Below are positions 37,475-46,870 of a stretch of 64,000 nucleotides of DNA, piece after piece. The notes under the pieces are model-generated. The model saw nothing but the letters and a program-made list of their open reading frames with translations, was not told where the DNA came from and ran no database searches. Origin of the DNA: Spirometra erinaceieuropaei (taxonomy: Eukaryota; Platyhelminthes; Cestoda; Diphyllobothriidea; Diphyllobothriidae); NCBI GenBank assembly GCA_902702965.1, contig CACRXP010000189.1:496656-560655 (forward strand), given 5' to 3'. The position numbers and the translations under genes were made by a program. Position 1 is the stretch's first letter. Each line of letters opens with the position of its first letter.

Positions 37475-37567
37475 CTTGCTGTAGATGCTGCACCCGCAGA
37501 GAACGTCCTATACCCACCAGGCAGTGAAGAAAACGGTGGGCATCGTAGTTCGCGACGGTCCAACAGT
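37475..37567 (+). repeat. Family-B fragment
   Basis: CTTGCTGTAGATGCTGCACC and GTGGGCATCGTAGTTCGCGA / CGGTCCAAC match the 3' half of the family. It explains overlapping open frames at 37258-37563 on both strands. Confidence 0.5.
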
Positions 37568-38581
37568 AATGCCTAAGCTCATGTCAAAAATGATTATTTA
37601 AAAGCGTACGAGTTCCTAGCCTTGTGTTTTTATTAGACTAGGAAGTATTTTGCGCAAAACCTACATTTCTTTAAATTCAACGCAAAACACAAAAGGAGAA
37701 AATCTGTTTCCTCGATGCACAAGTCTGCTCCAAGAGCTTATCCGGTAGCTATCCATAAAAAAGTGCGACAGCATTGGGCAAATTTGCATCTTAGCAAGTT
37801 TCAGCGCCATGTTCTGTCGAGTGGCCAACAAATGAGAACTCCGTAACTCCAAAAGTTTCCCCATTAGCTGCATGTGAACAGACTGCTAGAGCTGCACAGT
37901 ATGCGCCCAGAATTCTCACTACTTCTAAAAACTTACACGGCGTGACCCCCTAAAACGGCTTCTTCAATTGATCTCTTAAAACAATCAACAACCCAGTGAG
38001 TTTGACGATACCACTAGACAATCCTATTAACTGAGGAGAAGTGCCTTCATTTTTAAATAATTACGTTATTTAAAAAAAAATATTCTCACCACCAAGACTG
38101 TAAAGGCGATACAAAAAAGCGACAGTGATTACGCTGAGATAAGTCCGCGAGACATTTAGACAGCCGTGTCTGCCTTTCGGTTCTCTAACTAGCTAAAAAA
38201 ATCATGCGAAACTCAGAACACTGGACTACTGGACGCGGGGCCGAGTATAGTAATTTGGAGGTAATTAGCCAAAAGTGTATGACATAAGGTGCTTCTTCAA
38301 ATATAGCTTTCCATAGGAATTGAGTGTAATTGGTTATTGAAATAGATACGGCATGTCTTATCGAGGGTGGATAATGCATCAGTTAGATGTGAAATTGAGC
38401 TTCGAGATCAGTAGGTCAATTTGAATTTTTTCGTTCAGTTAAAATAAACTACTACTGCAGATAACTCCATGACAATTACCTTCATAGCAATCTTTTGTCG
38501 GCATGAACCCCTCAGTGGGGCTCACCGCCCTCATTATAACTGTATATTTCCGTGCCACGTTTATATGGGCAAATTTCCAAT
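37568..38581. other. No recognisable feature
   Basis: AT-rich; short frames only. Confidence 0.6.
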
Positions 38582-40540
38582 AAATGGTGAATGAATTGTT
38601 GGCAGGTATGCTTTTACACAAACGACAATTACCGGAGGATGCTTATATTTTTCGGGAGAGTTATTCTGAATGCGTCATGAATAGATGATGATGCATGAGA
38701 TACCACTGCTTAAATACCCATAAGTTTTCATTTTACAAAAAGTCATCATGTCTTAAATTACTTACTGATAACAATCCCCGAACAGCTTGAATTGTCAGAT
38801 ATTTCTAAATCCAATTTTAGTTTTAAAAACCGTTTCATGAGAGTCGCTGAAAAGCATTTCTTTTATCACACGGATATGTAAGAGTTCACAATGGCTGCAT
38901 AAAAGACGTTTGGCATATGCGATAAATGGGGTCGAGGGAGGGAATCAACGGACCCTATTCAGAATGCGCCCATTTCAAGAGCAAGCACTGAGTCACCCAA
39001 AATATGTGTGTCACATTCCCGGCGCAAATAAGCATAGCCTATGCCACTGGACCTGCATAGGAACACAATGCCAGAGGATTTAAACACGGCTACACAACCA
39101 GAGGGGTGTGTGGCGATAATTAAAACCCATACTACGTTAGCAAAAACGTTTTTAACAGGGTTGTAGTGGGAAGAGACTCCGGCAGCTCGACCATCGAATG
39201 TGGCGATGTCCACCGAGGCGCAGGGCTGTGACTTGCCCGTAACCTGAATTTCCTCTCATTCCTATGTGATTTATGATATGTAGTAAACCTGCTGCACCTA
39301 GCCTTGCAAGATTTTGGAAGGCATTCCCAACCAAAGAGCTGTCTTTGGAACACGATCTATTAAATTCCGCTAAAATCTCACGTAGTAGTCTGTTAAGATA
39401 AGGCATAAAGCCCTACAAAATGACTTTGAGGAATGAAATTCCAGGCTGAACTTTCCTGTGCAAAGCTTCGACGGCCCAACCGAAGACCAAACATCCATTA
39501 AAACACCAGTCGGTTTCTCCATTGTGCAGTCAACACAGAGCAATGACACGATGTCTGGGATAGTGACGCTAGAGTAACCTGCGAATAATTAGTCCATCCT
39601 TCTTGAGAGTATTTGACAGAAGCTTTTGTAAGTGTATCACGCTTTTTTACATGTACAACGTAGAGGTAAAAAAGACTTCGATTTTTGAGGGGTTGCATTC
39701 CAATATTTCAGGCGTTTCCAACAAACTAAACTGCAGCGGTCTCTTCCGGACGGCGATATGTGCGGGTTGCTTCTGTTATTTGAAACTCTTGGCAGGACGC
39801 AGTATTCGCATTGTATGACCGTTGCATAAGGTCATCATGAAGGAAGATTGGCAGGCAATGCTCTGGATTTGCGCTTTAGCCAATAAAGCACTCAACATAT
39901 TGTCCACTGATCTACATCACACAGACCCTAGTATAAACTGATCTACTTCGACCTAGCAGTTAATTTCTGAGGAAATTAAATGCAACGATTTCTAAACTGG
40001 TGTGTCTGCCAGAAAGCACTCGGAGAATGCTGGGGGACCCATTGAGGAGCAGAATTCCTGGCAGCTGTGACATGCAGCGACAGAATATCGGGGAGACACG
40101 TGTGTCTGGGCGTTTAGCCAGTATCGATGTTGCTACCAGCTACCTGTCGGAAACTGTGTCTGGTGGAATTCGACCCAAATGTTCATACATCAAATGCCGG
40201 TCAGCGCCTATAGACCTGACTATAAACCGATCTACTCTAATTTAGCAGTCAATTTCTGAGGAAATTAAAAAGCAACAGCCTACATCAGTCACCATGTAAT
40301 TAACTCATCTGTCTAGGTTTCGTCCTGTACAAATAACATCCCGAAAACCTTTCTAGCAGTCTTTGCTTCTCACCTTGTTTTTGTGCGTAACTCACTTTCG
40401 TCCCGCCTACGGAAAGCGAGACCTCATCTCCACTGACACACACGCACACACGACAGCTCAACCCTCCTGTCCGACAATGTCCAAAGCGAAATCTGAGCGG
40501 ACATGGCGACTTGCAAGTGAGGTAGTTTATAGTGAGAGCA
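38582..40540 (+). repeat. Family-C long repeat, copy C1
   Basis: Begins near GTGAATGAATTGTTGGCAGG and ends with the family-B 3' module (ACTTGCAAGTGAGGTAGTTT, ATAGTGAGAGCA), where MITE M8 is inserted. Homologous blocks occur in reverse orientation at 58967-62130. C1 contains about 650 bp (about 39112-39763) that C2 lacks but C3 partly has. Short frames such as 39603-39818 and 40000-40245 recur in the other copies but differ mostly by amino-acid-changing substitutions, so they look noncoding. Class unknown. Confidence 0.72.
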
Positions 40541-41529
40541 TACAGTGAGTGACCGATCTCATGAGATGTTGGCTGAAATTCTGAAATAGGTTTTCTATTA
40601 GAAAGGATTAATCAGGCGCGGTTGTAATACTGATTATCTCGCGGTCTAATCCTATAACAGTTCAGACTCGGCAGGATGTCGGCTTTTGAATGTTTGTCTT
40701 TTCGACCTCCTGTAGAAACCGTACTTGGTAAAGAATGACTACATAAGTAGCATGCATTTTTCCCACTGATTTTCGAAGGTCTTATAAACACAAATATATT
40801 TCTTTAAAAATATGGACGAAAAATGCTTGCTTTTAAACATTCGATAGGGAATCAAGTCATCTTTATTTTGTATACTTTCAGAGGGAGTATAATAAGGTTT
40901 TTAAAAAGTTTCTAATTATGAGCCTTTTAAGACCGCGCAATGTCCATTCACATATCATCTAACCTGCCGGTTTATCGCTGCTGCCCATGAAATGTACAAC
41001 ATAGTCTGCATCCATTGCAAAATTTTATGAACCCTGTATGATATCTTTTTAAAGGCATATAAGAATATGTGATTTTCTTTACGCGGAATGCATGCACCTT
41101 GTAGACGAAAACCACTAAGCGCTAATGCAACGACTGATCAGGCTCCAAATTATTCGGCTATAAGAAAACTTTTTTAAAACCCAATTTTATTCCGTGCTCA
41201 AGTTTAAAATATAAAGTTGACGTGGTTATCTATCAAATGACTGGAAATAGGCATAATTTCGTTCGTGGTTTCTTCAAAATATATTTGAATTCACAAGACC
41301 ACCGAAAATCAATAGTAAAAATACATGCTACATAAGTAATCATTTTTTACCGAGTAAGGTTTCTACAGAAGTTCAAAAAGAGGCGTATTTAGAAGTCGAC
41401 ATCCCGGCAAGTCCGAAATGTTATAAGAATATCCCGCAAGAATATCATTATTACAACTTCACCTAAGTAATCCTTTCTAATCAAAAATGAATTTCAGACA
41501 ACATTTCATGAGATTTGTTAATCACCGTA
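40541..41529. mobile_element. Foldback MITE M8, complete, TA flanked
   Basis: The left end is TA-CAGTGAGTGACCGATCTC at 40541. The right end, read inward, is TA-CGGTGATTAACAAATCTC from 41529. Long inverted arms carry the family landmarks: GCATGCATTTTTCC near 40755, and AATACATGCTACATAAGTAA near 41320 on the right arm. The loop is about 40930-41160. It sits in a minus-strand family-B repeat: C1 ends at its left edge and B3 resumes at its right edge, only 390 bp upstream of the Kv exon. Confidence 0.82.
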
Positions 41530-41700
41530 ATTGTACAACACCTAACGCACTTCCTCCTCCTCCTCCCGACCTCAGCCCGGTGTCGAGTCATAGTCAAAAA
41601 GAACGGAGACGGTAGTGGTTGGTAAAGGCTGGCACAGTCAGACCCACACCTAGGCGTACCACCACAACCCCTGGTCCACAACAAACACTTGACCAGGATT
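41530..41700 (-). repeat. Family-B copy B3, directly upstream of the Kv exon
   Basis: Minus strand: GTTGTGGACCAGGGGTTGTG, GGTACGCCTAGGTGTGGGTC, CGACACCGGGCTGAGG, AGTGCGTTAGGTGTTGTACA, then MITE M8. It accounts for open frames around 41481-42035 (minus) and 41619-41852 (plus), which are not genes. Confidence 0.78.
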
Positions 41701-41899
41701 TTAATCAGCAAAAACAATGGGTGGGGCGACAGGAATCGCAGTTGGCGGGGCACGAACCTGCAACTGGATCTGCCACCTGCATTTGTTACGGGTGCGCACT
41801 CCCGATATCGCCCCTCGGAATTTGGTTTAGCTCCTGTGATGGGCCGTTTTAGGGTCAAAACACACGCAACACAAAGCCCACAAGGAGACTTCATCCGTC

Positions 41900-41921
41900 G
41901 TTTTTTTCTTGCACACTGTAG
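41900..41921 (+). promoter_or_regulatory. Candidate 3' splice acceptor just upstream of the Kv start codon
   Basis: A pyrimidine-rich stretch (T7 followed by CTTGCACACTGTAG) ends in AG at 41920-41921, seven bases before the ATG at 41929. Seen: tract, AG and spacing. Inference: it is the acceptor of a 5'UTR intron or of spliced-leader trans-splicing, which flatworms use and which often places the leader very close to the start codon. It could also be chance. Confidence 0.5.
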
Positions 41922-42708
41922 GCTCATCATGCAGAACCACTCGACCGTTAATTCGGCCTTCATTCGGCCGGGCACGCCAGGTGACGTTGTGAACCTCTGC
42001 ATTGGAGGGCGTCTATTCATAACTCGTCGGGCCACCCTCTATCGCCTACCAGACAGCCGGCTCTATATGATTGCCACTCAGGGCGAAGAGCAGAGCAGGG
42101 CCTACCAGGAGGAGTTTCGCTCCCCGGAGCGCAGACCGCAGGACGTGCAACACACCACGACCTCGGGCGAGTACACGGTCGGGGGCGCGACCCTCCTACC
42201 CAACTCTATAGTCTCCTCCCTGTTCGGCAACAAGGATCTCATCTCCGCCGCGGCGGTCTGTCGTAATCAGATCTACTCATCATCGGAGGAGAACAACCTA
42301 AACACTCCGACAACACCTCGGCCGCGGGAAACCTACTCTCACGGTGCCGGCGAGTACATATCCACGCCGCAGCCAGTCTACTTCTTCGATCGTGATCCGG
42401 AGATCTTTCGCTTTGTGCTGGATTACTATCGTACGGGGGAGCTGCACTTGCCGTCAAACATCTGCGGCCCGTTTGTGCGAAAGGAGCTCATCTTCTGGGG
42501 CATCGATGAGTCCCTGATAGATCCCTGCTGTATGCCAGCCTACATGCGATATGATGAGGAGAAGAGGACCAAGAAAACCCTCTTTCGGGACTGCTTCGAG
42601 GATATTGACTCGATGCAGAATCTGGTGAAGTTTTCCAGAGGCTGGAAGAAATGGCGATACCGAATGTGGCTTTTTATGGACCATCCGAGCTCTTCCTTTG
42701 CCGCGAAG
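41922..42708 (+). CDS. Shaw/Kv3-type voltage-gated K+ channel, N-terminal T1 exon (partial gene)
   Basis: The coding part runs from ATG at 41929 to 42708 (260 codons, phase 0), where AAG is followed by the splice donor GTGAGA. The T1 tetramerisation domain starts near residue 22 (NLCIGG, then LPDSRL at about 40-45) and resumes at 151-201 (YFFDRDPEIF, DYYRTG, FWGIDES). The zinc site of non-Shaker Kv channels, H-x5-C-x20-CC, is intact as H173, C179, C200 and C201. The LPSNICGP context and the pre-S1 stretch ending DHPSSSFAAK (250-260) resemble Shaw/Kv3 more than Shab or Shal. Kv proteins are tetrameric membrane channels that repolarise excitable cells; T1 is cytoplasmic and sets subfamily-specific assembly. 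The exon stops just before S1, and no S1-S6 exon is visible downstream in the window, so the next intron exceeds 21 kb or the gene is broken. A loop of about 100 residues (50-150) splits T1, longer than usual. The exon is GC-rich against AT-rich surroundings. I chose this ATG because a good splice acceptor lies just upstream and the open frame further up runs into repeat DNA. Confidence 0.88.
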
Positions 42709-42714
42709 GTGAGA
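42709..42714 (+). promoter_or_regulatory. 5' splice donor of the Kv exon
   Basis: The sequence AAG|GTGAGA matches the eukaryotic donor consensus. It falls exactly where the Kv family similarity stops (after SSSFAAK), and the frame runs into TAA a few codons later (VRYF, stop). The intron is therefore phase 0. Confidence 0.85.
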
Positions 42715-45250
42715 TATTTTTAAAAAATTTTGTTTAAAATTTGGTCTCTTTGAAATCGCATCCACCAAATTCGGTGTGGCATTTACCTATGTTTCCAGAA
42801 GGAAAAATCAAAAGGCTGTCTTTTTCTAAGAGCTATTAAGCAGAGTATGATGTACTTTTTGTTTCTGCCTATAAAAATAGCTTTTTCATTTAAAACGTTT
42901 GAAAACACTGAAGTACTAGTTATTGTGAAGAGTCCATCGTATTTGAGTGGAGCAGACGTGGTCGGACTAAAAGTCATGTTTTCTTGGAAAATTTTCGAAA
43001 TTTTGAACGAGAGGTGTAAATGCGTTTCTAACTGAGGAAACTGTTTTGAGCATACATAAGATGCTGATGTCTAGTACACGTTTACATTGGTAATGCCCCG
43101 ACTTCTGTCTGAAAGGTTTCCTGGCTGCCAATATCGACTAGATTCTCAGGTACATTCAGCAATCAACTGACTTCCTCCAGTTGCGATTCTTTTGCATACT
43201 AACATAAAAGCACTTATTTCCCGATATATATAACTTTTGCAGCTTATGATGACAGAAGGATAAACCTTTTTTCGAAATATATAGCATTATAAAAGTTCAT
43301 AAATTCATGTTCTCGAGACTCATAATCACATGCAGGTTTATAGGACGTTTGATCTATTTCTGTCCGTTCCAGTAAGAAAGTACACCAACTTTCCCGTTGT
43401 GACGACAAGACTTCCCAACATTTTAGAAAGGTTAAGAAATATTCAGAAATAGAACGACCTAAGCACGTCAGTTGGCCAGAGACGATGAGTTCGTACGAAT
43501 GAGTCTTTTGCAAACGCCTGCATCTCCTTACCATAAGTAATAGTTTTCTTCCAAAAAATACACCACCCTAGTAAATATTCATAGGATCCGCCCTTGAATA
43601 ATCAACTACGCGAAACTGAATGCGTGATTCATGGCATAAATTTAGTTTGAACAAAGTACACATAGGCATCTGAATGGCTTCCCACAACAAATACTCCTCG
43701 ACGTGTGTCAGCACATCTGGACAGTCCCTGCTGCCTGAGAACATGCCCAAAAATTTAAGTCTTCACAGGTTTTGGATAAAATGATATTTCCTCTGACCCC
43801 GTTAAAAAAACTCGGCGACTTTAATGAGATCTGAACTGTCGACAGTAAAGGTAGATTTGACTAATTCATCTGAATCCTCCTACGGAAAACTCGGCAGCCC
43901 CGGTTGGATACAGTGTTTCTGAATCAGAGGTAGGGCGAGAGCACAGCCGACGCTTCGACCACCTGAGCTACAAGGGACCCGGTCGAGAAACTTGATATTT
44001 ACTTATGATAGAGTCAGATGAAATTCGTTAAAAAAACACCCGTGAAAATATAATTTTGCCGCCGTTATGTCACAGTAATTATAATCCAGATAAGTCGCAA
44101 TTACCTTCTTTAGCTCAACACATTGACTGTCAACTGTATTTTACAGCCTTGTAGTTTTCCTCCAAACTACAGACTAAAAAGATACACTTAAATTCTACTT
44201 AGCACCATTTAAAATCCTTATCGTCTACAAAAACGTCTCTAAACGCGACAGTACTTTAGCTCAAAATTTAAACGTGGACTAGTGAATCTGACTTACAAAT
44301 CGCTATCCAGTTGGCGACTTTATTAAAAATTATCATACTTGGAAATCTCGTTGTAGGCTGCGGCCATGCATTTCAATTTCCGCTAAATTAAGTAATTTGC
44401 TGGCAACTCTGCCCGTTTACTTATTCAGGAGTAATTGTCCTTCATCCGCCCTGCATTGGCGTGCACTGAGTTTGCCCTTTCCACGTCTCGCGTCATTATT
44501 AGATGGGGGGGAATAAAAACGTTTTGCGTAGTGAAAATGAGTCCGGATCGGCATTTTGCGACGCCTTTATGCTTGTTCGCCCATTTTTCGTCCCTAATAA
44601 TTACCTATTTTTAGGTTTTGGCATCACCGTAGGATCCTCACATTTCTGTGTAGTGGTAAAATGCATAAACCACACAGACAGTCATTTCGTCCAAGTTGAT
44701 GAGGGATAATCAAAGATCAGTGGGAGCTGATCTACCCTGTACACACGGCAGTTTGCCATTTGATGCCAGTTTATTCGTATGTCAGACAGAATAAGACATC
44801 GCTTGAATAACGAAAATGAGTGCTGTCCACGCGGGTCTAACACGTACTCACCGGCAGGAAAAAGTAATCAGCTGAGTGTTTCTCATGTGATCACTTGTTA
44901 CATGGGCTGACGGGGAGGCGGAGGGCATGTTTACGCGGGATGAAATGTCACGGGTGACAAGCCAAGCCGGCCAAAGTATCGGCCAGTGGCACCTGAACGT
45001 TTGCGCTGGCACAGTTTTCACATGCGCACTCCTACTTGAATGAATGCAATAAAAAGGAAATATTACACAAATTACATATATACGTATGTGCATGCGCATC
45101 CATGAGCGTGCTTTTATGGGAATAGTACTATTCAGATGCATCGGCTTGTTGATGCGAATGAACTCCGACTGGGCGGCAGAGGTCATGGACGGAAGACAAT
45201 CATGAATCAGACCTAACTCGGTCAAAATATTGTAGACGTGAACGTAACAG
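42715..45250 (+). other. Start of the Kv intron (or downstream region)
   Basis: Follows the donor at 42709. No exon encoding S1-S6 is seen here. Contains only the tRNA-like relic at 43895. Confidence 0.6.
43895..43990 (-). repeat. Possible tRNA-like A-box relic
   Basis: Minus strand CCTTGTAGCTCAGGTGGTCG, AAGC resembles a tRNA D-arm/A box. No convincing B box follows. Confidence 0.3.
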
Positions 45251-45562
45251 CAGTATGTTATTGCCGAGAAAGACAAGGGAGACTGGAATGGCCATTTCCG
45301 GCGTAATGGTCGTCGTCAGCCGGTCATACCCAACCCCCAATTGTGGAACACCCGAGGCTCGAACTCGCGACCTATAAATTAGAAGTCCGCGCCTCTAACC
45401 ATTGGGCCACGAGACCCTTGCCCTGTCGGTTTCGATCGTAAATAGACAATGGTAAGGGAAGCTCACCGATCGTTCTTACGGAACTCACTCATCCCGTTGC
45501 GCCTTACGGGCTCTCGCTTGAGCCCAACCAGCAGCCGCATAGCGGCGCATGATATAGGCCTA
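45251..45562 (-). repeat. S2: tRNA-Arg-like/hammerhead repeat unit, full length
   Basis: A complete unit. The tRNA-like part is at about 45353-45417 (minus strand). Its A box is TGGCCCAATGG, its anticodon-loop CTTCTAA gives TCT (45381-45383), and its B box is GAGTTCGAGCC. The hammerhead is at 45281-45325. The 5' module ends ATGATATAGGCCTACG at about 45562. Confidence 0.86.
45281..45325 (-). ncRNA. Hammerhead ribozyme motif in S2, core intact
   Basis: Minus strand: stem I GACCGG / CTGACGA / stem II CGACCATTACGCCG / GAAA / stem III ATGGCCAT, then T17 / CCAGTC. All invariant core positions are present. Stem I has one A-C mismatch, and stem II is closed by a C-G pair with one internal mismatch. 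Predicted cleavage follows the T after ATGGCCAT. Confidence 0.8.
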
Positions 45563-46364
45563 CGTCTACAAGTGGAGTTCGACATTGCATCCGTATCGAT
45601 TCACTCTTGTGGTAAGCTCCGAATGTGTTAATTTTCGTCAGGTTGCCTGCAGTCGGCCACGGCCACACACAGAAAGAGGCGTTTTATCTATTGTCAGGCT
45701 ACCAGATCTCACATCCGCTGACTAGATCATATTTATCGGCAGGCATAAAACCTGCAGGCCCCAGTCGGCAAAAGCGACTTCTGACTGAAACAACGCCTAA
45801 ACCATTGCTGGCGGGAGATTTTATTTGCACCCATACGCTTTCAAAAGCCGGGAGCAGAGCAAGGGGGTTCGACTAGAACTGCATGAGAAAAAGTAGACCT
45901 GTTATCATTAAAAGCCGGCTTGGGAAAACGCGAGCCGCAAGCACAGACCCCTTGAAATTCTGGCTTGGGAATTCCCGGGTGCCAGCGCAATTACGCTAAG
46001 TTGATCAAGTCGGCATTACTGAGTTGGGACTCCCTTCTGGTGTTACTGCAGCCCTGCCCCGCAGTGTCATTTCAGCAGGAGAAGTAGAAACGTGTAATCT
46101 TAAAAAAACAACGAAGGCAGCTTTCACGCTGAGGTCTCCATCAAACTTGTATCGTTCATGCGTCGAGAGGACTTATTAATGGAGTAGGTTTGCGCCACTG
46201 GAAACCTCTGTGACTTTCAGTCAATTTCATTCCTTTGCCAGTGACTCGTTTGGCCCAAGGCGTCTAGAACATGTTGCGGCAGATCAGCGGCAGAAACTGG
46301 GCTGAACTCCTTTTTGAATAGAAGGATTTTGGTTTCAGCCCAAAGACTGCACGACTAGACAAAA
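45563..46364. other. No recognisable feature
   Basis: Moderate GC, short frames, no family similarity. Confidence 0.55.
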
Positions 46365-46870
46365 CTAGCAAACGGCGGAATACAATCCAACTAACAGTTC
46401 GACCGTCGCATCCGACAATGTCCACCGTGTGCTCCACAGCGTGATGGAGTAGGCACGGTGACTTGCGTCTGAAGTAGTTTATAGTGAGTGCAGACATGCA
46501 CAGTATCTACCTCACTTTTTCATGCTCCCCCTAAAGCCCAGCGTCAGGACATAGTCAAGAAGACCGGATATGAGGGGAACGCAGATGGAGGCACGGCCGA
46601 ACCTGAACATAGACGTACCACCACAGCCCCTGGTCCATACAACAATGACCCAGGATTTTAACCAACCGTGAATTTGTTTATAGTGATAATAGACCCGCAC
46701 AGTATCTACCGCACTCTCTCCTCCTCCCCACTTGGGTCCGATGTCAAGACAGAGTCAAGAGGACCGGAGACGGGGGAGGATACAGGTGGATGGCGCGGCC
46801 GAGCCTGCATCTTGGCGTCCCACTCCATACCTCATGGTCCATATAGCAAATGATCAAGATTTTAACCAAC
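46365..46870 (-). repeat. Two tandem family-B copies, B4 and B5
   Basis: B4 (about 46365-46670) and B5 (about 46671-46870) are in the same orientation. Each carries the AGTATCTACC (CTC/GCA)CT landmark, an AGGACATAGTCAAGA / AAGACAGAGTCAAGA landmark and an AGGATTTTAACCAAC-like end; B4 also has the cap GACCGTCGCATCCGACAATG. Head-to-tail arrangement. Confidence 0.72.

Noticed and set aside
37258..37563. 101-codon minus-strand frame and the overlapping plus-strand frame
   Set aside because: Overlaps a family-B fragment, and the plus frame depends on the length of a C11 run.
39603..39818. 71-codon frame repeated at 60219-60434 (minus)
   Set aside because: Conserved only because it lies in repeat C. 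About 18 of 71 residues differ, mostly by amino-acid-changing substitutions, which does not indicate protein-level selection.
40000..40245. Frame beginning MCLPESTRRML, recurring at 61114-61332
   Set aside because: Part of repeat C; frame and length differ between copies.
41689..41928. 80-codon upstream extension of the Kv frame
   Set aside because: Begins in family-B repeat, has no Kv similarity and lies before a good splice acceptor; the ATG at 41929 is preferred.
41481..42035. 184-codon minus-strand open frame
   Set aside because: Antisense to the Kv exon at one end and made of family-B repeat and MITE end at the other; no family resemblance.
45353..45417. Functional tRNA-Arg(TCT) gene
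   Set aside because: The boxes and anticodon loop are tRNA-like but the acceptor and T stems do not pair properly, and the segment recurs inside a dispersed repeat; it is a SINE head.
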